Positions 25,708-34,563 of a stretch of DNA of 64,000 nt are shown here, one piece after another. Under the pieces are notes generated by a model, which made no database searches, was not told the DNA's origin, and saw nothing but the letters and a program-made list of their open reading frames with translations. The position numbers were made by a program, and so were the translations under genes. The stretch is from Deltaproteobacteria bacterium (GTDB taxonomy: Bacteria; Desulfobacterota_D; UBA1144; Nemesobacterales; UBA2774). The stretch's first letter is position 1; every line of letters starts with the position of its first letter. The stretch is taken from NCBI GenBank assembly GCA_040223695.1, contig JAVKFU010000015.1:170534-234533 (forward strand), given 5' to 3'.

Positions 25708-26460
25708 ATGAGTTACACAGAATTATCCAGTGCGGAAGGTATTACGACCGTTACACTCAACCGGCCTAAGGTAAACGCCTTGAATGAGCCTTTTGTGGAT
25801 GAGCTCAAGGCGGTTTTCGGTGAGCTCGGGACGGACGAAAATACTGAGGCGGTCATATTGACAGGGGAGGGGAGTTTCTTTTCCTTCGGTTTCGATATAC
25901 CGGAATTCCTCGATTACAAGAAGGAGGACTTTCATCGTTATGTAACCAAATTCTCGGAGCTTGTGAGGAATATGTTCGTTTTCCCCAAACCGGCGATTGC
26001 GGCCCTTAACGGACATACCGTAGCAGGCGGGTGTATTCTCGCTCTCTCCTGTGACTACAGGGTGATGGCGGCGGGAAAGGCCAAAATAGCGTTAAACGAG
26101 CTCACTTTCGGCTCCACTGTCTTTACGAGTATAGTCGAAATGCTGAGATACGCTGTAGGATCACGAAATTCACAGTATCTTCTCTTTGGCGGTAAAATGC
26201 ATTCAGCCGAAGAGGCATTGGCCCTCGGGCTTATCGACGAAGTCTCTTCCGCCGGGGATTTAAACGATGCGGCCCGGAGAACGGCGCTCGATTTCGCGGG
26301 CAGGGATAAAGACGCGTTTGTGAGCGTGAAGAAGATTTTAAGGAAGCCGTATCTGGAAAGGATGGAAAGAGAGGAAAGGGCCTCAATCAAGGAGTTCGTT
26401 AATATCTGGTACTCGGAGAGAACCAGGGATAGCTTGAAGAAGATTGAAATACGCAGGTAG
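25708..26460 (+). CDS. Enoyl-CoA hydratase/isomerase family protein
   Basis: The product is 250 residues of the crotonase fold. The oxyanion hole is in the GSFFSFGFDIPEF loop and in NGHTVAGGCILALSCDYRVM. A Glu in IALNELTFG sits where one catalytic glutamate is found, while the other common Glu position is not evident. This favours an isomerase or a variant over a classical hydratase. ATG 25708 follows ACGGAGGGG; a TTG at 25693 in the same frame is less likely. The Nudix gene on the same strand starts 42 bases after this stop codon. The acyl-CoA substrate cannot be read from the sequence. Confidence 0.85.
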   Translation: MSYTELSSAEGITTVTLNRPKVNALNEPFVDELKAVFGELGTDENTEAVILTGEGSFFSFGFDIPEFLDYKKEDFHRYVTKFSELVRNMFVFPKPAIAALNGHTVAGGCILALSCDYRVMAAGKAKIALNELTFGSTVFTSIVEMLRYAVGSRNSQYLLFGGKMHSAEEALALGLIDEVSSAGDLNDAARRTALDFAGRDKDAFVSVKKILRKPYLERMEREERASIKEFVNIWYSERTRDSLKKIEIRR

Positions 26461-26502
26461 AAAATTACCGGTTCATTCGATAATTAAATTCGATGGGCAG
26501 AG

Positions 26503-27045
26503 ATGATAAAGAAATGGAAAGTTGTTAAATCTGAAGAGCTTGATTCCAACAGGGTGTTCGCAACGAGGAAAGACACCAGCGTATCTCCTGTCACGGGTAA
26601 GGAGCACGAGTTTTTTATAATCGACGCCCCTGACTGGGTGAACGTGGTCGCCGTTACGCCCGGGGAGGAGATAGTGCTCATCAGGCAGTACAGACACGGA
26701 ATCCGCTCGGAGACCATAGAGATTCCGGGCGGCATAGTTGATCCCGGCGAGTCTCCCGTGGAAGCCGCCAAGAGGGAGCTGATCGAGGAAACGGGTTACA
26801 CCTCGGATGAGTGGATTAAAATAGGCGAGGTTGTTCCCAATCCCGCAATTCAGAATAACACCTGCCACACATTTCTTGCTCTGTCGTCAAGGAAGATAGA
26901 AGAGCCGAGCTTCGATGCGACTGAATTTATAGAGACCTTTACCGCTCCTGTCTCTGAGATGTCCCGTCTCGTCTCCGGTGGGCAAATCGATCATTCCCTG
27001 GTTGTTGCCGCGTTTCACTGGTTTTATCTCTACAATAACTCATGA
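26503..27045 (+). CDS. NUDIX hydrolase (ADP-ribose pyrophosphatase type)
   Basis: The product is 180 residues. The Nudix box is complete (GGIVDPGESPVEAAKRELIEETGY), preceded by the IRQYRHG and EIPGG strands typical of ADP-ribose and related nucleotide-sugar pyrophosphatases. Substrate specificity within this class cannot be decided. The four N-terminal strands and the C-terminal helix fit the ADPRase length. The start is ATG 26503. It follows the enoyl-CoA hydratase gene closely. Confidence 0.88.
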   Translation: MIKKWKVVKSEELDSNRVFATRKDTSVSPVTGKEHEFFIIDAPDWVNVVAVTPGEEIVLIRQYRHGIRSETIEIPGGIVDPGESPVEAAKRELIEETGYTSDEWIKIGEVVPNPAIQNNTCHTFLALSSRKIEEPSFDATEFIETFTAPVSEMSRLVSGGQIDHSLVVAAFHWFYLYNNS

Positions 27046-27135
27046 GCGCATGGACCCTGTCCGCAAGGGCTTGCTGGTTCTAGAATCAGGTTTAACTGTT
27101 GTACGCCTGTACGCTGTATCGCTTAAATAATCATG

Positions 27136-27164
27136 TTGAGTATTTGACCGGGTAAGTGTATAGT
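27136..27164 (+). promoter_or_regulatory. Sigma-70-like promoter of the DUF4124 gene
   Basis: TTGAGT at 27136-27141 and TATAGT at 27159-27164 are separated by 17 bases, about 30 bases upstream of the start codon at 27197. Four and five of six positions match the consensus. Confidence 0.5.
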
Positions 27165-27196
27165 TTAATTCTAGCGATGCAACGAGGAGGCAAGAG

Positions 27197-27772
27197 ATGC
27201 TGCGAAAGGTTTTATTGAGCGTATGCATAATGGGCGTCTTGGGGATTTTACCGCTGACAGCGTTATCACAGTCAACCGCTCCCGCCCCCGCCGCCCCCGA
27301 CGTTATCAATACGCCCCCTGATTTCCCGGAGTATATAGTCACACCGAGGGAAGATCTGAATCCGTATAATTTATCCACAATGGATAAAACCACTGGAACT
27401 GATTACAGGGAAGGTGCGGGCACCTTGGGAACTACCAGAGAGCGCTCGAGCAATATAGAGATAAACGAGTCACTCAAGAGGGAGAAAGAGGAGAGGGAGA
27501 AGGCGAAGCAGGAATCCGAGAAAGAGCCTGAAAAGGGTCAAAATGGTTCGACAACAGACGGGGCTGATTCAGCTCAGGCTGCGCGCGTCACTGCTCCTGC
27601 TGCTCCGAAAAGGGACATCTCCTCACCGGGTGTAAGGGGCGGACTCTTTACCTGGACTGACGAGGACGGTGTGCTTCATGCCACAAATGATCTGGGACAG
27701 GTTCCCATAGAATATCAGGTCCAGGCCCTTGAAAATCAGAAAAGCATCGGCGTTAAGAAAGGAGCTGATTAA
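27197..27772 (+). CDS. Secreted protein with a C-terminal DUF4124-like domain
   Basis: The product is 191 residues with GAGGAGG before ATG 27197. A signal peptide (hydrophobic residues 4-22) is followed by a low-complexity part: an Ala/Pro-rich tract, a Tyr/Asn segment, then a highly charged Lys/Glu helix (about 88-118) that may form a coiled coil. Residues about 150-185 form a short domain (GLFTWTDEDGVLHATND) of DUF4124 form, a small beta unit found at the ends of periplasmic proteins. Function unknown; exported and possibly wall-associated. Confidence 0.72.
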   Translation: MLRKVLLSVCIMGVLGILPLTALSQSTAPAPAAPDVINTPPDFPEYIVTPREDLNPYNLSTMDKTTGTDYREGAGTLGTTRERSSNIEINESLKREKEEREKAKQESEKEPEKGQNGSTTDGADSAQAARVTAPAAPKRDISSPGVRGGLFTWTDEDGVLHATNDLGQVPIEYQVQALENQKSIGVKKGAD

Positions 27773-27823
27773 AATCTGCTGTAGTACAAGGAACTTGCAA
27801 TTATAACCTGATATTTCGCTTGA

Positions 27824-28099
27824 TTACTTCTTTGTTCTGGGTTTGCTTCCCTTTTCTGTAAGTTCTGAGACCTTTTCTTCCAGATTTTCCAATTTTGCGG
27901 ACAGCCTCTTGAGTTGTCCTTCCAGAATATACAGCGAGTCATTTGTGCTCTCAGAGCGTTTCAGCAGCATAATGCCGAGCCCTATTAAGGGTGCGACTAT
28001 GAATATCAACTGAAACAGGTATCCCGGACCGCTGTCCGAGCAGCCGCTCAGAAATAACCCCGCGTAGATAAAAGTAATCGCATATATGAAAGTCCTCAT
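27824..28099 (-). CDS. Small membrane lipoprotein with a coiled coil
   Basis: The product is 91 residues. A lipobox ends FLSGC (Cys20). A second hydrophobic segment (about residues 28-46) follows, then a heptad-patterned helix (about 54-84, LEGQLKRLSAKLENLEEKV) likely to form a coiled coil. The order of a lipoprotein signal followed by a membrane segment is unusual. It could instead be a two-pass protein with a coincidental lipobox. No family is recognised. Confidence 0.6.
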   Translation of the reverse strand: MRTFIYAITFIYAGLFLSGCSDSGPGYLFQLIFIVAPLIGLGIMLLKRSESTNDSLYILEGQLKRLSAKLENLEEKVSELTEKGSKPRTKK

Positions 28100-28184
28100 A
28101 GCTCTTTGCCTCCTTCTCGTACAATAAGAATTTTATCTTACCTGAGAAAAAAAATACAAGGGGATGAATAGATATTATCTTGAA

Positions 28185-28802
28185 TCATTTGTTGTTTGTA
28201 AACATCAGATAGTAAATTTTCCTTCCCTCTTCCCTGAATTCCCTTTCGTAAGTTGTCAAAGGGCGCTCGGGAACGTGGTTTAAATAACCGCTCCCCCGGT
28301 ATTCGCTTTCGAAAAAAGTTATATTGTTCAGTCTCGCGAGCGCGTTGAAAATATAATCTTTATGATCGCTCGCGATATCGAGTTTTGCGTTTCTTTTCAT
28401 CACTCGCGAGAGTTTTTCAAGGAATTCCGCGTTTATTATTCTGTGTTTCTGGTGCCTGTCCTTGGGCCAGGGATCAGGGAAGTTGATATAAACCGTAGAA
28501 AAGGAATCAGGATAAAATATCTCTCCGACTGCCACGTTCGCGTCGATATGCAGGAACTTGATATTCCCTAATCCTTTACGGAGCGCGGTTTTAACGGCCT
28601 TGTTAAACCTTCTTTTTTTTACCTCTATGCCGAGAAAATTTTTCCCCGGCTGCCTGATTGCGCTCTCACTAAGAAAATCCCCGTCTCCGAAACCTATCTC
28701 AAGCGCGCAATCCCCCGAGTTGCCGAAGAGCTCCGGCAAATCTACCGGTATGAGGTGTTCGGAAATATCCAGTATCGGATTTATCTCCTTTAGCTTTTTC
28801 AT
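28185..28802 (-). CDS. trmB: tRNA (guanine-N7)-methyltransferase
   Basis: The product is 205 residues of the TrmB family, which makes m7G at position 46 of tRNA with S-adenosylmethionine. The SAM loop is ALEIGFGDGDFL, and the family signature NFPDPWPKDRHQKHRI is intact, followed by a segment ending GSGYLNHVPERPLTTYEREFREEGRKIYYL. The length is normal for the bacterial form. It is the last gene of a six-gene minus-strand run; aroB lies 40 bases upstream. Confidence 0.95.
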   Translation of the reverse strand: MKKLKEINPILDISEHLIPVDLPELFGNSGDCALEIGFGDGDFLSESAIRQPGKNFLGIEVKKRRFNKAVKTALRKGLGNIKFLHIDANVAVGEIFYPDSFSTVYINFPDPWPKDRHQKHRIINAEFLEKLSRVMKRNAKLDIASDHKDYIFNALARLNNITFFESEYRGSGYLNHVPERPLTTYEREFREEGRKIYYLMFTNNK

Positions 28803-28842
28803 TGTTATGTGTGTTTACGGTTTTTGTAAAGAGGGAAGGTAG

Positions 28843-29946
28843 TTAAACTAGATCCCTGATAGCCGAATCTTCAATTCTAATCCCGTAGTTGCCTTCAATC
28901 TGCGCCATTCTTCCCAGCCCGCCTGGAAGCGCCATTTCTATGTGCCCGCCCCTGGATTTCTTGTCCAGTCTCATGGTGTTAATGATTCTGCCGATCTCCA
29001 TTCCCTCGGGCAGCTCCGCGGGCAGGCCCGCTTTCCGTATAACAGCCGCCAGTCTCCGAAGATCACCCTCTCCCCATAAGCCCATATTGACGGCAAGCTT
29101 CCCCTCGGCGACCATTCCGATGGAAATGGCCTCTCCGTGGGAGATGGCGTAATGGGACAGGTTCTCGATTGCGTGCCCTATTGTGTGACCGAAATTAAGG
29201 ATCTTCCTCAGATTTGATTCCCTTTCGTCCCGCTCTACCACAACCGCCTTGATCTCGCAGCTTCTCCTGATTATACGCCCCAGCGCCTCTTTATCGTAGG
29301 AGAAAACCCGGTCCATGTCGCTTTCGAGAAACACGAACAGGTCTCTGTCCTCGATCACTCCGTACTTTATAACCTCTGCGAGCCCTTCTCTTATCTCCTT
29401 CTCCGGCAATGTAAGAAGAGTATCCAGGTCTATATACACCCTCCAGGGCTGGTGAAAAGCCCCGATGAGATTCTTCCCGTGCGTCGTATCCACTGCGGTT
29501 TTCCCGCCGATCGAGCTATCGACGCATGCGACAAGCGACGTGGGTACCTGAACATACGGAATGCCCCGCGTGTATGTCGCCGCTACATATCCCGCCATGT
29601 CCCCCACAACTCCGCCGCCGAGCGCTATCACCGCCGAGTCCCTTCCGAACCCCTTTTCCAGCATGCGGTCTTCGATCCATGCCTTGGTATCCCTGTTCTT
29701 GTGCATTTCGCCCGCGGGGAAGGAAATGAGGGATATATCAATCCCCGCGCGCTCGAACCTTTCCAGAAGCTCCCCGGCGTAGAGGGATTCGACGTTTGAA
29801 TCGGTGATGATGGCGAATTTGTGCCCAAGCCGGGCCTCCGCCGCCTGACGGGCTACTCTTTCAAGCACGCCCTCGCCGATGAATATTTCGTACGACTTAT
29901 CCTCGCTGATTTTAAGATTGACCTTAACCTTATCCATTATGTCCAT
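28843..29946 (-). CDS. aroB: 3-dehydroquinate synthase
   Basis: The product is 367 residues. The NAD-dependent second step of the shikimate pathway is recognisable from GGGVVGDMAGYVAATYTRGIPYVQVPTSLVACVDSSIGGKTAVD, the zinc-site Glu in EVIKYGVIED, and the two histidines in NFGHTIGHAIE and SHGEAISIGM. ATG 29946 is used; an ATG three codons later (29937) is equally possible. The gene lies between the lipid-kinase-like gene (14-base gap) and trmB, so it is co-transcribed within the apt operon. Confidence 0.96.
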   Translation of the reverse strand: MDIMDKVKVNLKISEDKSYEIFIGEGVLERVARQAAEARLGHKFAIITDSNVESLYAGELLERFERAGIDISLISFPAGEMHKNRDTKAWIEDRMLEKGFGRDSAVIALGGGVVGDMAGYVAATYTRGIPYVQVPTSLVACVDSSIGGKTAVDTTHGKNLIGAFHQPWRVYIDLDTLLTLPEKEIREGLAEVIKYGVIEDRDLFVFLESDMDRVFSYDKEALGRIIRRSCEIKAVVVERDERESNLRKILNFGHTIGHAIENLSHYAISHGEAISIGMVAEGKLAVNMGLWGEGDLRRLAAVIRKAGLPAELPEGMEIGRIINTMRLDKKSRGGHIEMALPGGLGRMAQIEGNYGIRIEDSAIRDLV

Positions 29947-29960
29947 TCACCCGGTCGGGT

Positions 29961-30935
29961 TTAAATATTAACCTCTTTTTCTCCCTGAAAAGAGAATATG
30001 TTTAAAGTTGGTCCAGGCTCGATCGTCACATTAGTCGGATCGTCATTCTTGAATATCTCCCCGTCTATTATATACCCTCTGTTTCGTTCCACACGGAGGG
30101 ATTCTACGGATTTATTTATAAAGTTTCCCTCTTTGTCTGATTTCAGGCTCTTGTAGAGGCCGAGCGGGAGCTTGTGGCGGGATTTCTTAATATAGTCTTC
30201 CCTCAGATAGATAGCGTTGAATGATTTTCCCGGAATGGTGTCCTCAGCGTACATATCGAATCCGAATACGAACTTTTTAAGGCTTGACGCTATGATCAGC
30301 ACATGCCCTTCATGGGGCAGCGCCTTCCCGTCTATGTGGACCGCGGACGGGAAATTTCTAAAGAGCTCGTGGTCCGCGTTAGAGAGCAGAGTCAGGATCG
30401 TTTTTACGGTCATGATAGACGCTACCTGAATTCCGGCGCCCTGATTGTAATAGTCGAGGAGAAATCTGTAAAGAAGCCCGTCTATCCAGGAAAATCCATA
30501 GACCGGCTCGGGTAGTTTATCGTCCTTTATCCTGAGGAGCCCCCTCTCCGTGACCGCTATGCTTCCGTTGCCGCTCACCCTGTCTTTTATCTTTTTGCAC
30601 AACGTAAGCTGGTTATCCCTCAGGCCCGCGTCCGCCCCTATCATATTGATAGTCCCCCCCATAAGCGGAACCACTACTGGCAGTTCTTCTTCGCCCGATA
30701 TTTTTATGTAATCCGAAATGACGTTGCAAAGGGTCCCGTCCCCGCCGCTGATTAGTAATATCCTTATACCCTCGCCGGTGAATTCCTTTATTACCCGGGG
30801 CAGTTCGTTTTTGCTCCGAGTAGTGCGTACGAGCGCCTTATCACCGAAAATTCCGCTTATAGCGTCGAGAACGACCGCTGTTTTCCTGCTGTTTATCTTG
30901 GCGGACGGGTTAAGAATTATTCCTATCTTCTTCAT
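29961..30935 (-). CDS. Diacylglycerol/sphingosine kinase-family protein
   Basis: The product is 324 residues. The DAGK catalytic signature is visible as GIILNPSAKINSRK, then RILLISGGDGTLCNVIS and a later loop PVVVPLMGGTINM where other members have GTGN. The C-terminal beta-sandwich half is present. Such proteins phosphorylate lipids or lipid-like alcohols. The changed GTGN motif (GTIN) makes the substrate uncertain. ATG 30935 overlaps the apt stop codon as ATGA, indicating translational coupling. An alternative upstream ATG at 30959 lies inside apt and is less likely. Confidence 0.85.
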   Translation of the reverse strand: MKKIGIILNPSAKINSRKTAVVLDAISGIFGDKALVRTTRSKNELPRVIKEFTGEGIRILLISGGDGTLCNVISDYIKISGEEELPVVVPLMGGTINMIGADAGLRDNQLTLCKKIKDRVSGNGSIAVTERGLLRIKDDKLPEPVYGFSWIDGLLYRFLLDYYNQGAGIQVASIMTVKTILTLLSNADHELFRNFPSAVHIDGKALPHEGHVLIIASSLKKFVFGFDMYAEDTIPGKSFNAIYLREDYIKKSRHKLPLGLYKSLKSDKEGNFINKSVESLRVERNRGYIIDGEIFKNDDPTNVTIEPGPTLNIFSFQGEKEVNI

Positions 30936-31453
30936 GCCGGATATTTCATTAAAGACCACACAGTATGCGGGGCTAGTTTTTCTTTTCCTCCTAACTCTGT
31001 AAGCTCGATCAGAAAGCTGTACCCTATAATCTCCCCCCCAAGCTTCTCCACAAGGTCACCCGCCGCCTGTGCCGTTCCGCCGGTCGCGAGCAGGTCGTCT
31101 ATCAGTATAACCTTGCTGCCCTCGTGTATGGCGTCTCTGTGTACCTCAAGGGAATCGCTTCCGTACTCAAGGTTATAGGAGGCGTTTATCGTTACGTAGG
31201 GGAGCTTCCCCGGTTTTCTCACTATTATCAGGCCCATCCCGAGCTTCATCGCCAGAGCCGACGCGAAAATAAACCCGCGGGATTCAATGCCGACCAGATA
31301 GTCTATTTCAATGCCGTCGAGCATTTGGGCCATCCGCTCTATTGCGCTTTCAAACGCTTTTGCGTTTTGAAGGAGCGGTGTGATATCGTGAAATATTATC
31401 CCCTCCTTCGGGAAATCCGGAATGTCCCGTATGAATTCTTTTAGGTTAGGCAT
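30932..31453 (-). CDS. apt: Adenine phosphoribosyltransferase
   Basis: The product is 173 residues of the PRTase fold that turns adenine and PRPP into AMP. The PRPP loop VILIDDLLATGGTAQAA is intact. The opening segment FPKEGIIFHDITPLL and the ESRGFIFASALA loop match bacterial Apt. The stop codon shares two bases with the start of the next gene (ATGA). It lies 28 bases downstream of the LysM-M23 lipoprotein gene on the same strand. Confidence 0.95.
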   Translation of the reverse strand: MPNLKEFIRDIPDFPKEGIIFHDITPLLQNAKAFESAIERMAQMLDGIEIDYLVGIESRGFIFASALAMKLGMGLIIVRKPGKLPYVTINASYNLEYGSDSLEVHRDAIHEGSKVILIDDLLATGGTAQAAGDLVEKLGGEIIGYSFLIELTELGGKEKLAPHTVWSLMKYPA

Positions 31454-31481
31454 TGGTCGCTCTCCTCATGTAGGTTATATA

Positions 31482-32204
31482 TCAGTGCAGGTAATTTAAC
31501 GGATTTACCGGCCTGCCGTCTTTCCTTACCTCGAAGTGAAGATGGTTTCCCGTAGCTCTCCCCGTGGCGCCGACCCTTCCGAGCACTTCCCCCGCCTTTA
31601 TGCATGTTCCCGCCTTTACGTGGTTTTTGCTGTTGTGAGCGTAAAGCGTCCTTATTCCCCGTCCGTGCTCGATTATCACGATCCTCCCGTATCCCGAATA
31701 ACCCTTTACCCTGTCCGCGCTTGCCAGTACCAACCCGTCGGAGGCGGCCCTGATCGGAGTGCCCCTGGGCGCGGGTATGTCTATTCCCCAGTGAAATCTC
31801 CTCCCCCGTTTTCCGTATCCTGAGGATATCTTGCCGGGCACGGGCCACATCAGACCTGATGAAATGACGACCCCCGGCACTTTGAGCCTCGTCCCTGCGG
31901 GGATGTCCGTATGGTCTATTATCCCGTTTATCTCGATTAGCTCCTCGATCGTCGTGTCGTACATTCTGGATAATCTATATAAAGTCTCTCCTTCCGCAAG
32001 TACGTGGTAATTGTACCCTTCAGTAAACGAAAGGCTCTTTGTCAGGCATCTGTTTATATCCTCTATGTCCGCCTCGGGTATGGAAGGCGGCGGCGGAGGA
32101 GCGCTTTTAGCGCATGCCCCTATCAGCAAGACTAGAAGAGATCCTGATAGCCATATCCACAGCTTCCCCGGGACTTTCTGCATTTTTGATTTCGGATGAT
32201 ACAT
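31482..32204 (-). CDS. LysM and M23 peptidase lipoprotein (NlpD type)
   Basis: The product is 240 residues. A lipoprotein signal ends LIGAC (Cys31). A LysM domain (about 66-109, with YHVLAEGETLYRLSRMYDTTIEELIEINGI) binds peptidoglycan. The M23 domain (about 115-240) has the zinc pattern HWGIDIPAPRGTP, YAHNS and HLHFEVRKDG; the first His and Asp and the HxH pair are present. Catalysis is therefore plausible, unlike E. coli NlpD, where zinc ligands are missing. The first 98 bases overlap the gene before it out of frame, so the lipobox is coded within the neighbour's C-terminus. An ATG at 32183 is an alternative start. Confidence 0.88.
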   Translation of the reverse strand: MYHPKSKMQKVPGKLWIWLSGSLLVLLIGACAKSAPPPPPSIPEADIEDINRCLTKSLSFTEGYNYHVLAEGETLYRLSRMYDTTIEELIEINGIIDHTDIPAGTRLKVPGVVISSGLMWPVPGKISSGYGKRGRRFHWGIDIPAPRGTPIRAASDGLVLASADRVKGYSGYGRIVIIEHGRGIRTLYAHNSKNHVKAGTCIKAGEVLGRVGATGRATGNHLHFEVRKDGRPVNPLNYLH

Positions 32205-32583
32205 CCCAAGTATTTATTCCTATTATCGGAATCCGAAGCCTGAGAGCGAAGGCTATTTCCGATAATGTACCGTAGCTCCCTCCTATTGCAATGATAGCAT
32301 CACTTGAGTGGACGACAATGATGTTTCTGCCGTGGCCCATGCCCGTTACAACGGGTATATCGACATAGGGGTTAGCTTCGCCCTTCTCTATGCCGGGGAT
32401 AATTCCGACGGTCAATCCGCCTTCTGTTTTTGCGCCCCTGCAGGCAGCCTCCATGACGCCGCCCATCCCGCCTGAGACGAGAACAATATCTCTTTTTGCT
32501 ATTTCCCTGCCTACCTCATATGCCGTATTCAGTTCTTCCTCTGAAGCGACTCCTCTGCCTATTACGCCTATTACGGTTTGCAT
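32107..32583 (-). CDS. TIGR00725-type SLOG/LOG family protein
   Basis: The product is 158 residues from ATG 32583 (MQTVIGVIG); an earlier start at 32622 is possible but adds residues atypical of the family. The nucleotide-fold signature is present as VSGGMGGVMEAACRGA and GGSYGTLSEIAFAL, where cytokinin-activating LOG proteins have PGGxGTxxE. Members of this subgroup are thought to bind or cleave nucleotide derivatives, but the substrate is unknown. Its last 98 bases, which code a conserved-looking terminal helix (EAVDMAIRIS), overlap the next gene in another frame. Confidence 0.8.
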   Translation of the reverse strand: MQTVIGVIGRGVASEEELNTAYEVGREIAKRDIVLVSGGMGGVMEAACRGAKTEGGLTVGIIPGIEKGEANPYVDIPVVTGMGHGRNIIVVHSSDAIIAIGGSYGTLSEIAFALRLRIPIIGINTWDVSSEIKNAESPGEAVDMAIRISSSLADRGMR

Positions 32584-32898
32584 ATCGAGACAGATTATAT
32601 TTCCATTCTCTCCGAGTCTCAAATTATTTTAATTTTTAATAATTCGGAGAAACCGGCTAATAATATATATAGTATATATTAAATATAACTAATAGTATTC
32701 GTAGAGGATATTGCTTGATTTCCGTTATCCCATCGGGTATATTTTCTATACTAATCCAAATAAAAAGAAAATTTAAAATTCATTTCACTCTGATTAATAC
32801 TTAGAAATTTCTGCCGTAAAAAGCACTGGTTTTCGATACTTTGATATTGGAGTCGTTTTAAAAAATCACTTTGCGTAAAAGCAGGGAGGAATTTATTT
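32584..32898. other. Divergent AT-rich intergenic region
   Basis: This region between the LOG gene and the asparagine synthetase-like gene holds no gene. It is very AT-rich, with a 9-base-arm inverted repeat of TAATATATA at 32661-32681. It must contain both divergent promoters, but no hexamer pair is convincing. A GGGAGGA ribosome binding site precedes the plus-strand gene. Confidence 0.6.
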
Positions 32899-34491
32899 AT
32901 GTGTGGCATATGTGGGTTTATTGACGATGATGACATTCCGTTGTCGGATAATTTAAATATGCTTGAGAGGATACGCCACAGGGGGCCTGATCAGGTCGGC
33001 GTATATCTGGATGGTGAAATCCGTACGGGGCTCGGTATAGAAGATTTGGAATTCGACAAGAGAGACGGGAATATCTCTCTCGCGCAGGCAAGGCTCGAAA
33101 TAGTCGGCGGGCGCGACGGTGTACAGCCTGTTTCGGGAGAGCGTACAACTCTTGTGCATAACGGGGAAATATATAATCATAAAGAATTGAGAAAACTCCT
33201 CCAGCACAGGGATATGTCCAGCGAGAGCGACAGTGAGATCCTCGTCCACCTTATAGAAGAATACTATACGGGCGATCTTCTGGACGCTGTTAAAAAAGCG
33301 ATGCCCCTTCTCGACGGAATGTACGCGTTCGCAATCACGGATGGAAAGTCCCTGGTTCTCGCCAGAGATCCGATAGGCAAAAAGCCGCTTTACTTCACGA
33401 ACGGGTTCCCTTTTTATTTCGCATCCGAGAGAAAAGCGCTGGTAAGCGGAAATGGAAATTTGAAGAGGGTAATGCCCGGTAAATTAGTAGAAGTCAGGAA
33501 CAACGAAATTAAGATTCATGACGGATATGAGATCGAAAAACCGCCGATAGAAATAAACGATATGGATGAAGCGTTAAACGCATACGAAGATGCTTTTGAG
33601 CGTTCCATGGATAAGCGCGTTTACGGGCTGGATAAAGTCGGGGTGTTGTTTTCAGGCGGTATAGACAGTGTTCTGGTGGCCCGCGCGCTGCAGCTCAAGG
33701 GTCTCAAGGTTACATGTTATACGGTCGGAACCAGGGGCAGCTCCGATATGGAAATGGCCTTGAAGGCCGCAAAGGAGCTGGGTCTCGATATCAGGGTCGA
33801 ATACCTTACGGAAAATCTGATCCGCAAATATCTTGCCGAAATCATCGAGGCTATAGAACTTAACGGCCTGCTGCAGGTTGAGGTGGCGATTCCGATGTAC
33901 ATTGCCGCCAGGAAGTGTAGTGAGGATGGGCACAAGGTCATGTTCAGCGGCCAGGCGGCGGACGAGCTCTTCGCCGGCTACACTTGGTACCGCGATGTCG
34001 TGAAAGATGAAGGTCATCTTTGTCTTCACAACAAACTGTGGGAAGATATCGACAAGCTCTACGAGGACACTCTCGAGAGGGAAGACCGTATGGCCATGGC
34101 CCACTCGATTGAAATAAGGGCTCCGTTTCTGGACAGGGAGCTTATCAGAACCGCTATGAGGATAGCCCCCCATCTGAAGCTCAATAACGCTGATGACGTT
34201 TACGGAAAACGCGTGCACAGAGAGCTTGCGCTCAGGAAGGGCATCCCCAGAGAGTTTGCCTACAGGGAGAAATCACCCGCACAGGAAGGAACGGGTATTC
34301 ACGAAATGATCGAATCGATTGCCGCCAAGCATTTCGAGGGAAGAGAGGTCAAGGAAGTCGACCTGCTTGATTACGGGAGCAATTATCGTTACCTCGGAAA
34401 TCATTACGGAACACCTGAAATGGCGGCCTTGCTGAGTGAAATCACCGAGAAGAACAACGTCGAGTTTATCGCGGATCACGGGGAGAATTAG
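32899..34491 (+). CDS. Asparagine synthetase (glutamine-hydrolysing)-like amidotransferase
   Basis: The product is 530 residues. The N-terminal class II glutaminase has the nucleophile Cys2 (MCGICGFI) and the RHRGPD and LVHNGEIYNH segments for glutamine binding. The C-terminal synthetase domain has the PP-loop VGVLFSGGIDSVL (about 250-262), followed by the SGQAADELFAGY and REDRMAMAHSIEIRAPFLDREL motifs. Both active sites look intact. True AsnB is about 550 residues, but AsnB-like enzymes also amidate other carboxylates. A hydrolase and a symporter follow on the same strand, so amide formation in a dedicated pathway is possible. Confidence 0.88.
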   Translation: MCGICGFIDDDDIPLSDNLNMLERIRHRGPDQVGVYLDGEIRTGLGIEDLEFDKRDGNISLAQARLEIVGGRDGVQPVSGERTTLVHNGEIYNHKELRKLLQHRDMSSESDSEILVHLIEEYYTGDLLDAVKKAMPLLDGMYAFAITDGKSLVLARDPIGKKPLYFTNGFPFYFASERKALVSGNGNLKRVMPGKLVEVRNNEIKIHDGYEIEKPPIEINDMDEALNAYEDAFERSMDKRVYGLDKVGVLFSGGIDSVLVARALQLKGLKVTCYTVGTRGSSDMEMALKAAKELGLDIRVEYLTENLIRKYLAEIIEAIELNGLLQVEVAIPMYIAARKCSEDGHKVMFSGQAADELFAGYTWYRDVVKDEGHLCLHNKLWEDIDKLYEDTLEREDRMAMAHSIEIRAPFLDRELIRTAMRIAPHLKLNNADDVYGKRVHRELALRKGIPREFAYREKSPAQEGTGIHEMIESIAAKHFEGREVKEVDLLDYGSNYRYLGNHYGTPEMAALLSEITEKNNVEFIADHGEN

Positions 34492-34526
34492 AGGTGTCAT
34501 AATTCATCAATTGAGATTAAAGTTCA

Positions 34527-34551
34527 GGCCGGTTTGTCCCGGCCGGGGAGG
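34527..34551 (+). promoter_or_regulatory. Hairpin touching the ribosome binding site
   Basis: GGCCGG (34527-34532) pairs with CCGGCC (34539-34544) around a 6-base loop. The Shine-Dalgarno sequence GGGGAGG (34545-34551) begins at the next base. The hairpin may limit or tune ribosome access to the hydrolase gene, or stall transcripts between the two genes. Confidence 0.45.
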
Positions 34552-34563
34552 ATTTTAAAAGAC

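Noticed and set aside
33652-34218. A 188-codon minus-strand frame inside the AsnB-like gene
   Set aside because: It is antisense to intact catalytic motifs and has no family match or ribosome binding site.
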